A stretch of 64,000 nucleotides of DNA from Platynereis dumerilii (GCA_026936325.1 JAPTHN010000042.1:1-64000), one strand, 5' to 3'; positions 47,544 to 57,373 are shown, counted from the stretch's first letter. Numbers and translations are program-made. Notes: generated by a model not told the origin, from the letters alone.

Positions 47544-47664
47544 GTCTATCTTTCCAAGTGCAATCCCTGCAAAGTGACGATAACTGCTTTTGTTTTCTGC
47601 AGTGTATATATGTAACGAGCATTGTGTTCCATCTATCTATCTATCTATCTGTCTTTCTATCTGC

Positions 47665-47734
<70 letters not shown>

Positions 47735-47825
47735 GTCTATCTATCTATCCAAGTGCAATCCCTGCAAAGTGACGATAACTGCTTTTGTTTTCTGCAGTGT
47801 ATATATGTAACGAGCATTGTGTTCC

Positions 47826-47877
<52 letters not shown>

Positions 47878-47943
47878 GTCTATCTGTCTATCTGTCTATC
47901 TGTCTGTCTATCCATCTATCTATCTATCTGACTATCTGTCTGA

Positions 47944-47984
<41 letters not shown>

Positions 47985-48189
47985 CAAGTGTCATCACTGC
48001 AAAATGACGATCACTCGTTTTTCTTTGCTGCAGTGTATATGCGACGTCCAAATATTTTCTTCTATATAGCTATCTATCTGCCTATCTATCTGCCTATCCA
48101 TCTGCCTATCTATCTGCCTATCTATCTATCTATCTATCTATCTATCTGCCTATCTATCCATCTATCTATCTATCTGACTATCTGTCTGA

Positions 48190-48261
<72 letters not shown>

Positions 48262-51200
48262 ATTAATTAAAGTGGTGAAAAAACTTTAATTAAGAAAGCA
48301 GAAATGCCACCTGTACTGGTTAAGCAGAAAGTGAAAATGGGCCAAAAAAAAAAAGAAGGGAAATAGCACCTTGCTTTTATGAAGGTGTTTAAAATTTACA
48401 AGGGCCAGGACCGGATTTTTTTTTGGGGGAATTTGTCAACTTTTTTTTTTGGGGCTCTTTTCATTTTTGCTCTTGTTTGTCATCGCAAGAGTTTTTTTAG
48501 TCAACATAAGATGTGTACGTGGCCAGCTCTTTTGGGAGGATTTGGTGGCCCTTAAAAGGGCCTGGAGTTTTTTTTTTTCTTTTTTCAGACGACTTGAACA
48601 GGCATCACTTCCTTGGAGAGGGCATGTTGACTTGGCTCCACTGGAACGACAATGGAGTTTGCCGCTGGTGGACAACTGTCGGCTGCTGCTGCTGCTGTAG
48701 AGACTGCTGCTGCTGCTGTAGAGACTGCTGCTGCTGCTGTAGAGACTGCTGCTGCTGCTGTAGTGGTGGCTGCTGCTGCTGTAGTGGTGGCTGCTGCTGC
48801 TGTAGTGGTGGCTGCTGCTGCTGTAGTGGTGGCTGCTGCTGCTGTAGTGGTGGCTGCTGCTGCTGTAGAGACTGCTGCTGCTGTTGTGGCTGATGCTGCT
48901 GTAGAGGCTGGTGCTGCTGCTGCTGTAGTGGCTGCTGCTGTACTGGCTGCTGCTGCTGCCCAAAAGAGGGTCCGGGGAAGCCAAGCTTCTGGGGGCTGTC
49001 AAGCATCAGCTGGCTGAAGCTTAAAGATGACTGCTGCAGGGCTGGAGTCTGGCTTCGAATTGGCTGCAGGGACTGGAACTGGCTGCTGCTGCTTGGCTGG
49101 GACTGCAACTGCTGGCGTGGAGGCTGGGACTGCATCTGAAGACTTGGCTGCTGGGGCTGCTGGGGCTGATGCTGAGTTGTTGGAGGCTGCTGCAAGTCCT
49201 CGTTGACAAAGGATGGAGCTGGACCAGGAGGAGGGATGTATTGGTGCTGCTGCTGCCCTAGGATCATCTCCACATTCTCTTGCTGCATCATCAGGAAATT
49301 TATCTTGGACGGCCGCCTGTACGAAGTAGTTGTCCGTCTGGCTCAAGGAGTGCAGGAGGCGAAGTCTCAGGGCACGGTTCATGTTCTTCCCAGATGTGAA
49401 GATACTCCTGCACATGTTCTGCAACTGGTGTACTTCTGGATCCAGCCTGTGAGAAGTTTGTGGGCACATGTCACAGAATGGTCCTGCCGGCTGAGGTGGT
49501 GCTGCTTTCCTGGGCCTGTCTGAAGTGTAGTGACCAGCAATTGAAGTCAGGGCAGTGGCCATCTCCTGGTCTGTGTCCTTCCTCTTCTTGGATGGCTTTC
49601 GTCCTGGGAAGACCTGCGACTGCTGCTGGGATGGCTGGAGGGACTGCTGGGACATCTCCTGGGAGGACTGCTGCTGGCTGGCTGGGAGGCTGTCATCAAG
49701 GTCAGGCATAGGATTGTAGTCCATGGGGGCATCAGAATCGGACGACAGGCGGTTACTTCCTCCTGGTCCAGTGAAGCTGGAGACTTCCATGGCACCCTTC
49801 GGAGTGATGGAGGACCTCAAGAATTCACACTTCGCCAGGATGTACTTGTCTCGGTCGGACATCTTCTTTCTGCCAGCTCCAGAAGGTTGAGGTCTGATGC
49901 ACTTTGAGAAGGTAGTCCTGAGGTTGCCCCTCCATTTGGTGACTTTAGCTGCTGTGATTTCCTTCCCCACTAGCAATGTAAGTTCTGCTGCTTTCTCTGC
50001 ATCAAGTCTGTCCTTCTGTGCACTCTTGAAGGTGGTGGAGCCCTTGGAGTACAGCTGCTTGTTTTCCCCGGTACCAGTCGATCAGCTCATCCTCCTGCTC
50101 TTCTGTGATGCCCAGTAGGTCCCTGGAGTTTGCCTTTCTGTAGCCCTTCTTCTTCTCCTTGTGGACAAACTGTCCATCGGCCTCCTGGATCAGCTCAACC
50201 TCAGATCCAGTGTTGTCAGAATCTTCCTTTGGCTGGTTCTTCCCCTTGCTGCCCTTGGACTTGGCACCCTTCTTCTTGGGAGTATCTTCCTCTGTGGTGG
50301 CATCGTAGTCGGAGTCCAGGGTCTGCTGGTGGATCATTGCAGCTGTCAGAACACAGTCATCATCTTCATCATCAGCAGGAGTATCATGTGGAGGTGGAGG
50401 CTGGACTGCAGTCTTGGCTCGGGTCTGGGCTGGAGTGACAGGCTTGACTGGAGGCTTGACTGGAGGCTTGACTGGAGACTTGGCTGGAGGCTTGACTGGA
50501 GACTTGGCTGGAGACTTGGAGGTGGCTTGACGCTTGGCTGAAGGAGACTTGCCAGGAGTGCGAGGCCTTCCCCTTGGAGCAGTCTTGGTGGGAGTCTTGA
50601 AGACAGCAGCATCAGCCGACTGGGTGCGCTTGGTGGGGGACTTGACAGAAGCAGCAGCATCAGCATCAGCAGACTTGGGACGCTTCTTCTTGGCTGCAGC
50701 AGCAGTGGCAGGCCTGCCACGCTTGGTTGGAGACTTGACAGCAGCAGCAAGCTTGGCCAGGACTTGATCTTCAGCTTCTTCATCATCATCTTCATCCTCC
50801 TCATCAGGTTGTTGCAGCACTTTGGGTGGTGGCGGGCCCTCGAAGATGGTCTCACTGGTCACTGTTGATGTAGCAGTGGTCACTGCCACGATGCTGTCTT
50901 GCAAGCTGAACATGCTTGGAGACAATGTAACAGCTGCGTAGTCTATGAAAGGAGCTGGTGAACCAACTGGAGTTGAAGATGGAGTGGTCAGTGGAGTGTT
51001 GGCTGGATTGTTGCCCTTGCTTGGTGCCCTCAAGGTCTTCTTCCCTCTTCCTCTGGGTCCCATCTTGAAGCAGGATCAATCAGAAATGAAGCAGGATGAA
51101 TCAGCAATGAAGCAGGATCAATCAGCAATGAAGCAGGGATTCAGCAATGAAGCAGCAATTCAGTAGGCTGTGAAGCAGAGTGTCATGGAGTATAGATGCG

Positions 51201-53158
51201 TTCGTCTTGAAGTTCAGAGTGGTTATGGTGCTCTAGTGGCTGCTCTTCTATTTATATGCGAGGCGCGCGCCAGTGCGTCTCCATGGCAGACCCCCCTTTC
51301 CCGACGTGGCACAAAAGGTCGACCCCGTGATGGTTTCAGTACCCCGCGGACAAAGGATTTTGCTAAAAATAGCCCCTCTGGCGCCACTCTGTCTGCTCCG
51401 GGAGGGGGTCCAGACGACGGCGCGAAGGTTTTGCACACGTCCCGGAGCATTTTCCTTGACGGCGGAGTGCAGAAGAACACCGGGGTCGACCTTTTTGGCG
51501 CCACGCAGAGAATCCCGCTTGTTTTCCTAAACGGCGGGAAACTTTTTGCCCCTCAGTGGCGCGAAAACTTCGACCCAGTCTTACTTTTCTGATCGCGGCG
51601 TCGAACAATTTATCTGGTCTGCTCCCCCGTCGATTTTAATAAAATTTGTACTGGTTGAAACTTTTTTTCTGCGACCTCGCGATTTGAAGTGACGGTAAGA
51701 AGCAGGATTCTCGACGGCGTGCAACCAAAAGATGTCCGGCGGGAAGCTAAAATGCCCCTGCGCGATACGTAAAGAGAGGAAAATTTTTCCGTCTCTCCTG
51801 AAAATACTTCGCCCCCGTTTCAAAAAGATCTCCGGGAGCTGCCGTGAGAATGAAGCATTACTATGTTAAAAAATGCACTGGGGGCCAAGGAGTGATAAAC
51901 AATTCTATCGCAATTTTAGTATTACAATATCCTAGCTACAGGGGGAAACCCTTTTTGAATTTTTATGTGCTGAACAAAATTTTATTTTTCAGTGTCAAAT
52001 AGCAAACAAACTTTTTTAAAATTCCATAGTCTCCCCACTTTTCACCTGGTCAGTTCCTTGTAGATCTAAAGTTTATTTTGTAATCATTTTTTTCAGGGAT
52101 GGAAAAAAAATAAAATTCCTAATATCTTTAATAAATGTTTAATTGTCAACCCTCCCATTAACATTTTCTGGATCTACCCATTTTAATTATGCCAGGGAGC
52201 AGCAAATTTTATATATTTTGGAGTTTTCCTTGACAAGAGATTATTATTTGCGCGATAACAGTTAGAGTAATCATTTTTATTTTAGACTATAATAAGGCTG
52301 ATATTTGCAGCATAACAAATGTTTTGTTACGTAGTATGATTATATGTTTTTGTAGTAGTCAGAAACCGATTTGGATACATTTTAGAACCCTCTAAATTAG
52401 TAACTAAGACCTAATAATTTTGCTTCCTCAACTATATACTTTTACGTCTAAGTTATCGCAGAAGAAATAATAATCAGATCATTTGTTTGCGCTATTAATC
52501 CTTGGGGTGTTAACACGCAAAATTGCCAGTTTGATGTCAGTTTTTCCAATGGTAAAATTATCATCTATAGCGAGGTCCGATGAGAATTAGGTAATGAAAT
52601 GTAGAATTGATTTTGCAGGAGGCATTCATGGACAATTCAGTGAAAGGAGTCTTTTGGGCGGACGGATCAATTCGCTTTAAGACGAATAACATGTCACTGA
52701 TGAATGCAAAGAGCATGAGAAGTGATGGGATGGCGGTGTTTACTGGGACGGAGCATTCAGTGTTCTCGGTCACGATGCCGGAAATGTTCGACTACTTGCC
52801 AATGGTCAAGGATGCCAAGCTTTACGAGTGTTTGATCGCTACGAGTGTCCTCATGTACAGGACTGAAAAGGTCGTACAAGATATTTTAAGATGGTGGATT
52901 ATATGCGCCCTTAGTAAAGAATGCATATGGAACAGGGCTTATTCCAACTGCCCCTTTGCTCAAGGTGGTCGCAACCGATGGACAGAGTTTGGTTACTGCA
53001 GCCGATATGACCAGTCGGCTCTGTCCATACTTCTTTATAATGCGTACCCAGATTATGACGATTTCCTCACTTACCGTATATGGGGCCCAGGTGTTTTTGG
53101 AGAATTTTTGGACATTATCCGGTGGGATTGGACAGATAACCTCAAGTTATGCGGATGA
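43668..53158 (+). CDS. DUF1647-like type II membrane protein
   Basis: Gene-level entry; exons 43668-44050, 44528-44632 and 52619-53158, together about 340 codons plus an unseen N-terminal exon. Order: membrane anchor [17 protein letters not shown] directly at the start of the first exon, basic stem (NKKHVILRR), then the conserved block: [73 protein letters not shown] and a C-terminal half ending [12 protein letters not shown]. This pattern (YDLGL, F-F-YP-HV, YA-KPL, W-D-S-R) fits Pfam DUF1647, proteins thought to resemble glycosyltransferases; the fold and anchor would suit a Golgi enzyme, but donor and acceptor are unknown. Introns are phase 0 at both recognised junctions. The last intron is about 8 kb, filled mostly by a Harbinger transposon. 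Confidence 0.78.
44528..44632 (+). CDS. DUF1647-like gene middle exon
   Basis: 105 nt between acceptor CTCTTTCAG and donor GTAAGT, phase 0 on both sides. Codes [20 protein letters not shown] and [15 protein letters not shown], continuous with the previous exon in the family's order. Confidence 0.82.
44633..45180. other. intron sequence before the Harbinger element
   Basis: From about 44770 to 45180 the word GGGAGACC or its variants (CTGGGAGACCAAA, GGTCTCCCAGTG) recurs in both orientations about six times; pairs around 45108-45170 could fold. This looks like a further decayed repeat into or beside which the Harbinger inserted. Confidence 0.5.
45445..45453 (+). promoter_or_regulatory. possible TATA box of the transposase gene
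   Basis: TATAAAAAG, 40 bases before the first ATG of the transposase frame and about 260 bases inside the left end. Position would give a very short leader; not tested. Confidence 0.4.
45485..46987 (+). CDS. Harbinger transposase (DDE_Tnp_4 type)
   Basis: 500 residues without introns. It cuts the element out and joins it to TWA-type targets. Residues about 1-110 are a variable leader with a basic patch [13 protein letters not shown]. From about 150 on: helix-turn-helix-like region ([33 protein letters not shown]), then the RNase-H-like catalytic core: [15 protein letters not shown] with Asp258, [38 protein letters not shown] with Asp349, and [19 protein letters not shown] with Glu386. All three catalytic acids are present and the length is normal to slightly long for the family. 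The ATG at 45485 is the first in frame; a later Met (72 or 73) could also serve. A CAG-rich stretch follows the stop. Partner: the MADF protein on the opposite strand. Confidence 0.94.
   Translation: MNLFHRGGLYFHNAGDCFYDCGNGFVLHGNEKHDAVVKGTAAEEGAAKANKKGRRGPPCFTCCLTFEGDTPGCWTDMMADEDAGEDLDVAVVAAVAGAFYLRRIRRRRKMKRWWIRNWLLQREQHGHFYQLLPELANNDVSGYYNFCRMPPDIFAEILAAVAPAITKQDTNMRRALEPGLKLAVTLRYMATGESYKSLAYGFRVAPNTICNFIPSVCIAIMRAYEHLLALPMDPASWKEVAKGFEKRWNMPHCIGALDGKHVGIRCPRKAGSIYFNYKGFHSIVLMALVDSDYKFLYVQAGCQGSSSDGGVFLDTRLRDLLEEERLGLPPAEPLPGTVGNPFPYFIVGDEAFPLKSWLLKPVPRRNLDIPSRVYNYRISRARRVVENAFGILSHRFRCFLTTMPQKPGRVAAITLAACTLHNLLRDRIGIHRAMDNDVMDREDPATHEVTEGLWRGDPLHDLGFAPAYGNATRQAKQYRDYLRDYVNSPAGSVPWQMDRI
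47000..47190. other. 3' flank of the transposase gene
   Basis: CAG/CAA repeats at about 47003-47035, then a C run followed by an A run at about 47131-47154. Short simple-sequence runs only. Confidence 0.5.
47191..47379. mobile_element. CACTCTAAAA hairpin MITE, copy 4, nested in Harbinger
   Basis: Opens CACTCTAAAAAATGCCAGG and closes TTTTTTAGAGTG, with TA on both sides. It is the same size as copy 1. Being inside the Harbinger, it moved after the Harbinger came into being. Confidence 0.88.
47441..48262 (+). repeat. TATC microsatellite with higher-order units
   Basis: Long ATCT arrays interrupted by a non-repeat block of about 85 bp (CCAAGTGCAATCCCTGCAAA ... TTCTGCAGTGTATATATG) at about 47554 and 47751, nearly identical, and a more diverged one at about 47993. 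So the array has a higher-order period of about 200-240 bp. The SIYLSIYLS open frames are products of the repeat and not proteins. Confidence 0.93.
48605..51063 (-). CDS. Harbinger accessory protein: AT-hook, MADF, polyQ
   Basis: Three overlapping or adjoining frame segments on the minus strand. 51063-50002 (353 aa): acidic patch, Lys/Pro/Ser-rich H1-like repeats ([13 protein letters not shown]), AT-hook-like KRGRPA and PRGRPRTP, and the start of a MADF domain ([15 protein letters not shown]). 49976-48999 (325 aa): rest of the MADF ([20 protein letters not shown]) and a Gln/Ser-rich part. 49291-48605 (228 aa): [12 protein letters not shown] and long Gln runs from CAG repeats. Each change of frame is one base; the first lies at a GGGGAAAA tract near 50065, the second near TTTCCTGATG at about 49290. 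Known Harbinger elements use a Myb/SANT or MADF protein to bind the ends and bring in the transposase. Introns were not evident. Homopolymer error, real decay or programmed shifting cannot be told apart here. Confidence 0.82.
48660..48960 (-). repeat. CAG/CTG trinucleotide arrays coding polyQ
   Basis: CTGCTGCTGCTGTAGAGA and CTGCTGCTGCTGTAGTGGTGG units of about 21 bp follow one another; on the minus strand they read QQQQPPLQ and QQQQSLQ. This is a coding minisatellite with room for length variation. Confidence 0.9.
51066..51160 (-). repeat. tandem repeat in accessory gene leader
   Basis: GAAGCAGGATCAATCAGCAAT, period about 21-22 bp, about four units, then a decayed one. It lies between the ATG of the accessory gene and its probable TATA box. 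Subterminal repeats often bind the element's own DNA-binding protein. Confidence 0.8.
51249..51256 (-). promoter_or_regulatory. possible TATA box of the accessory gene
   Basis: TATAAATA on the minus strand, about 190 bases before the ATG at 51063, followed on the far side by GC-rich subterminal sequence. Confidence 0.45.
51861..52618. other. intron sequence after the Harbinger element
   Basis: 51930-52050 resembles 40330-40460. The rest is AT-rich. Ends with the acceptor TTGATTTTGCAG. Confidence 0.5.
52619..53158 (+). CDS. DUF1647-like gene last exon
   Basis: Phase 0 entry after AG at 52617-52618. 179 codons and TGA. Begins [20 protein letters not shown], where a W-x-D-x-S-x-R motif is the strongest family mark and a candidate nucleotide-sugar site. 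Six or so Cys in the second half could pair. No frame breaks. Confidence 0.85.
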   Translation, partial: EAFMDNSVKGVFWADGSIRFKTNNMSLMNAKSMRSDGMAVFTGTEHSVFSVTMPEMFDYLPMVKDAKLYECLIATSVLMYRTEKVVQDILRWWIICALSKECIWNRAYSNCPFAQGGRNRWTEFGYCSRYDQSALSILLYNAYPDYDDFLTYRIWGPGVFGEFLDIIRWDWTDNLKLCG

Positions 53159-53423
53159 ACTATTGAATTTAATATTATATTAAGATATATCATTTTATCT
53201 ATTTTATAGAACAAACTTATTTATGAATACTTCTTCCGGTGAATATAGTGACTGGATTAGGCTAGTTATGTTGCAGAAGTGAAATGACCACTGCTCACAG
53301 ATATCCTCCAGAATGCTTCTCGTGAGGTCTTGAGCTGTACTTGCAATGTTATTGCTAATTACTCCTACTTGGGGGATGACCATTTAATATCGGGGGGGGG
53401 GGTGGAGTTTATTAAAAAATTAA

Positions 53424-53429
53424 AATAAA
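53424..53429 (+). terminator. possible polyadenylation signal, DUF1647-like gene
   Basis: AATAAA about 265 bases after the stop. Other A-rich hexamers lie between, so the choice is weak. Confidence 0.45.
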
Positions 53430-54020
53430 TAATTTTCCGCTTAGTTTTGGTGAAATTAATTTAATAATTTAATAAAACTTCAAAACAATGGACAGTGTAT
53501 CAATTTAACCTTGATTTGTAGAGCCAAAGAAGGTCTTTGAATAAATTGACATATACCCTCGTATAACACAGCATGCAGTACGCAGTAATATCAGGGATGG
53601 ACCCGGATGGTCCAACCTGCCCCAAGGTCCAATGCGACCCGGTCTCTTTACTTTAGATCTATGAATATTTTGTATTCAACTTCAGGAGCAGAAAAACTAA
53701 TAAAAAGCAACAAATAAAAACTTTGAAACTTTTCTTGCAGCATAGCCGTGAAGACCAGACAGTGCTCAAATTGTGTGACATTTCTTCCAAGTATATTATA
53801 TGTCTAAAGAACTGCAGGTGTAAATTTTCATCATCAGACTTGGAGAAACTGTAAATGTAACCAATTGCGTTATTTTCGGTATGACATCCTCGGGGTGATA
53901 AAGCCAATAGTAATGAGATGGACATGTGATATTGTGTTTGCCGAAAAAGGAAAGGCACCTACTTCTTGGCATCAAATCATCCCTGTCAATTGTATTGCAT
54001 TTACAGTGGTCCTTGCATTG
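53430..54020. other. unassigned downstream stretch
   Basis: No gene or repeat pair recognised. Minus-strand frames at 53659-53958 and 53796-54029 lack family features. Confidence 0.4.
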
Positions 54021-54252
54021 TAAGGCCACCCCTTAAGGGCAGACCTTTTTGGTTTTTAGCTTCTCGGATCGACTGACACAACAGATTTTCTGCCTACAGA
54101 GAAAAAAATTTGAGCACAATCAGAATCTTTATCTAATTAACATTATAAGAAATTGAGATTTCATCTTTTTTTTCTTCGTTCTACTGACCGGCCCTCGAAA
54201 AAAGTGCCTCGATAAGATCCGAGAAGCTAAAGATCAATTATGTCTGGCCTAA
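54021..54252. mobile_element. GGCCTAA / AGCTTCTCGGATC MITE, copy 2
   Basis: Left TAAGGCCA followed by TTTTTAGCTTCTCGGATC, right inverted TTAGGCCAGACATAATTG and TTTAGCTTCTCGGATC. Relative of 10157-10365 with similar length. Confidence 0.65.
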
Positions 54253-56180
54253 GTGGTCATAAAGCGGTCTCTCGGGGTCGCAGTCTCTCATCGGGGCGAA
54301 ACATGCACTAAAAATACTACCTAGTGCGGGAAGAAGGTGGTCACGTTAGACAAATTGGCTTTACAACAAGGGGTCGTACAACACAGGTACTACTGTATAC
54401 CTTCCGAGATTAATTTTCTCACTTACTCCTACATGCATAATTTCAGTTATTCAATAATTATAATACATTCGGAGAATCAATCAATTGCAAAATTATATTT
54501 TGGATTTCTGCTGAACTATCAAGTTTTCCTTCACATGAAATTCTGCAGGATTATTGCGGTAAGATTTTCTTATTCTTACGTTCCCTTTTGGTCAAGAAAA
54601 AAAAAGAACCAAAGAAATTCATTGGCACGATTCTATTAACTTGTCTGTCATTGGTATCCTGTATTTTTTAACATGAAGAACTGGAGGACAGCCCTGGATA
54701 TATATATTCTTGGCATTTTGTTTCCCTGGGACATAATGTCTATTTTTGAATCTTGGGCTCTGTCTCACAAAAAAAGAGATATTTGCAATTTTAATGCATT
54801 CAATACACCTTGTTGGAAGGCAATAGGTATAGCCATTCCACCAAATATATTACCATAGCCATGTGTCCGCCGTATTGGGGGCCAGTGCCCCCTTGGTCCC
54901 CCCCCTAGGGCCTAGGTGCCCCCCAATATGAACATTTTGACTCAACTAGGTTAAATATTGGATTTATACAGTGCTGCCTTTAAGTAAGTGAAATGAATGA
55001 CATTGTGCCATTGCATCAATGCTAAACATCCTCAGCAAAACTGCTTGTGGAGGCTTGAATTCTCATCCGATGAGAGGAAAACATATTGGGTAATAAAGGC
55101 CGATATGTTAGGCATGTGGGATAACAATGTAGCCAATTTCTCTACTGTATTTGGAGTTAGGTATGGGTCAAAGTCTTTGATAAGTAAGTGAACCACCCTT
55201 CCCTATTAAATAACGTTGGAACTGTGTTGTTTCTGGGATGCAAGTCACTGATCCATAGGTCTATACTGTCTCTGATACATTTTTAAAGAATCAGACATAA
55301 TCTGAGAAGCGCCAACTGATTTCTTTACTGTGAGTCTGAAATTTAGAATTACTTGAATTATGATTCTTCGCCATCTTGGCATTTTACATATATGGGACTG
55401 AAAAAGTATTTTCTGAATAGGTTAGATTTTTACTGCTGAGTTCTATGAATTAAGCAATTTTTTAGGAGGAATACAGCAGGGACCTCCTCTGTGTCCAAGC
55501 AGTTAATACAATTTACTATGACCAACCAAATTATGACAAATTTTATATGGAAATAATACATAGGGCCTGTTTAAAAAATAATGAGGCAAAGTATGATGTC
55601 ACCACCAAAATTGTATGATGTGTTTTTTCATCAAATGATCATGCAATTTTGTTAAGAACATTTCTAAGTTCTCAGAGATTATGTTTTCTAGGGTATTCTA
55701 ACTTGTGGAAATAGTTTAAGATAGCTGAATATTGAATAATGCCAACTTTTTAAAAGTTTTTATTTCCACGGCAACAAAAGAAAACTAAACTAAATGTTAA
55801 TTCATCGTCAGGGCAGTTTTCATTCAAATGCACCAAATATGTTGTAGGGGTGGGACGATATGAGATGGGCCACAGGCAAAAATATGAAAGGAAGTTACCA
55901 GGACAGTTGGGAATGACAAGTATATTTGAATGTCTATAATTATCGACTTGCAGGGCCGTTCACTAGAGCATTAGCAAAATTTTGAAGGCTGATTTTCCAT
56001 ATCGCCCCTTGTTTACAGGACCGAGGGCCGATATTATCAATAACAGCCCTTGTTTACAAAACCGGGGCCGTTATAGTCAATAACGGCCCTTGTTCATTTC
56101 ACTTTTAAGGCGAATCTTGAATTGACAGCTCTTGGTGGTAAATCAGAACAGAAAAACCTAGTAAGTGGATAATAATAGTA
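54253..56180. other. unassigned stretch with repeat fragments
   Basis: 54866-54950 holds a fragment of the GTGCCCCCC-type MITE body. 55005-55060 is an inverted fragment of the repeat in the last collagen B intron. 55998-56095 has two to three units of about 38 bp (CCCTTGTTTACA ... GGGCCGTTATAGTCAATAAC). No gene recognised. Confidence 0.5.
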
Positions 56181-56184
56181 ATAA

Positions 56185-56351
56185 CACTACTTTTTTTCGG
56201 GCCCTATGCTGTTTGAATGGCCCTCGGTCATGTCCAGCAGACCTCGTGACTGCACAGCAGCCCTCGCGCTGCTCGTGCTGCTTTGAATCACTTGGGCTGC
56301 TGGACATGACCTTGGGCCATTCAAATAGCATAGTGCCCTCAAAAGTAGTGT
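56185..56351. mobile_element. CACTACTTTT foldback MITE
   Basis: Arms of about 55 bases: CACTACTTTTTTTCGGGCCC ... GGCCCTCGGTCATGTCCAGCAG and the inverted CTGCTGGACATGACCTTGGG ... GTAGTG. The loop is CTGCTCGTGCTGC-rich. Its right half is the start of the 287 bp tandem unit. Confidence 0.75.
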
Positions 56352-57053
56352 TATTGTTATAGTGGCTTTTGACAATTGAAGTTATTTTGGAACTTGTTTT
56401 TTATGTAAGAAAATAAAATGTAAACCATGTTCTGTTTTTCAATTGTTGGCTAGTTATTTGCACCTTTTCAAGAACATTTTGAGTCAAAATGTTCATATTG
56501 GGGGGCACCTAGGCCCTAGGGGGGGGGACCTCGTGACTGCACAGCAGCCCTCGCGCTGCTCGTGCTGCTTTGAATCACTTGGGCTGCTGGACATGACCTT
56601 GGGCCATTCAAATAGCATAGTGCCCTCAAAAGTAGTGTTATTGTTATAGTGGCTTTTGACAATTGAAGTTATTTTGGAACTTGTTTTTTATGTAAGAAAA
56701 TAAAATGTAAACCATGTTCTGTTTTTCAATTGTTGGCTAGTTATTTGCACCTTTTCAAGAACATTTTGAGTCAAAATGTTCATATTGGGGGGCACCTAGG
56801 CCCTAGGGGGGGGGACCTCGTGACTGCACAGCAGCCCTCGCGCTGCTCGTGCTGCTTTGAATCACTTGGGCTGCTGGACATGACCTTGGGCCATTCAAAT
56901 AGCATAGTGCCCTCAAAAGTAGTGTTATTGTTATAGTGGCTTTTGACAATTGAAGTTATTTTGGAACTTGTTTTTTATGTAAGAAAATAAAATGTAAACC
57001 ATGTTCTGTTTTTCAATTGTTGGCTAGTTATTTGCACCTTTTCAAGAACATTT
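56241..57053 (+). repeat. 287 bp tandem triplication
   Basis: ACCTCGTGACTGCACAGCAG occurs at 56241, 56528 and 56815, exactly 287 bp apart. The units look identical, and the third stops at about 57053 after ACATTTT. Each unit joins the right arm of the foldback MITE to unique sequence and to a G-run fragment (GGGGGGCACCTAGGCCC). The identical 68-residue open frames in it are by-products. Confidence 0.95.
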
Positions 57054-57113
57054 TAAGAATATACTTAAACCAATTTTGCCCGCCAGGGTGCGCTTTTGCG
57101 GAAGTATGACAAT

Positions 57114-57373
57114 CATAGAAATACATAGAACGGACATGAGGCTCTGGCAGATGAAGCAACCAAATCCACCATCTTGGAACTGCCCTGTATCCTGAAACAA
57201 TGGTATTGTGACGTCACCAATAACAGTGATGTCACTCAAACAATGGCATGACGTCAAATCATAATTAGTCTATTGTGACGTCATGTCTCAGGGCAGTTCC
57301 AATATGGTGGATTTGGTGACCTCATCTTGAGGTGGCTTCATACAGCCTCATGTCCGTTCTATGGATTTCTATG
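57114..57373 (-). mobile_element. 260 bp MITE with three TGACGTCA sites, copy 2
   Basis: ATGACAAT stands directly on both sides (57106-57113 and 57374-57381). The paralogous place at about 59213-59220 has one ATGACAAT and no insert, an exact empty site. Perfect TGACGTCA at 57209, 57249 and 57276. Inverted relative to copy 1 at 34477. Confidence 0.92.

Larger units (their letters stand above)
45184..51857. mobile_element. PIF/Harbinger DNA transposon, 6.67 kb
   Basis: Both ends are inverted: left TGCCCCATTCTCACGG, right, read inverted, TGCTTCATTCTCACGG, with weaker similarity continuing about 50 bp inward (CTTTTT ... ACGGGGGCG). TTA stands on both sides (45181-45183 and 51858-51860), the 3 bp target duplication expected for this superfamily. 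It carries two convergent genes: a DDE transposase (left, plus strand) and an AT-hook/MADF protein (right, minus strand), the usual two-gene set. The base composition is clearly richer in G and C than the host introns. A hairpin MITE and a TATC microsatellite lie between the genes. Transposase looks whole; the accessory gene is broken in frame, so autonomy is uncertain. Confidence 0.93.

Noticed and set aside
47558-48266. Long open frames coding SIYLSIYLS repeats
   Set aside because: Direct translation of the TATC microsatellite; no start context, splice sites or conserved sequence.
48436-49017. Ser-rich and Ala-rich frames opposite or out of phase with the polyQ region
   Set aside because: Trinucleotide arrays give homopolymer frames in all phases; only the Gln frame continues into the MADF protein.
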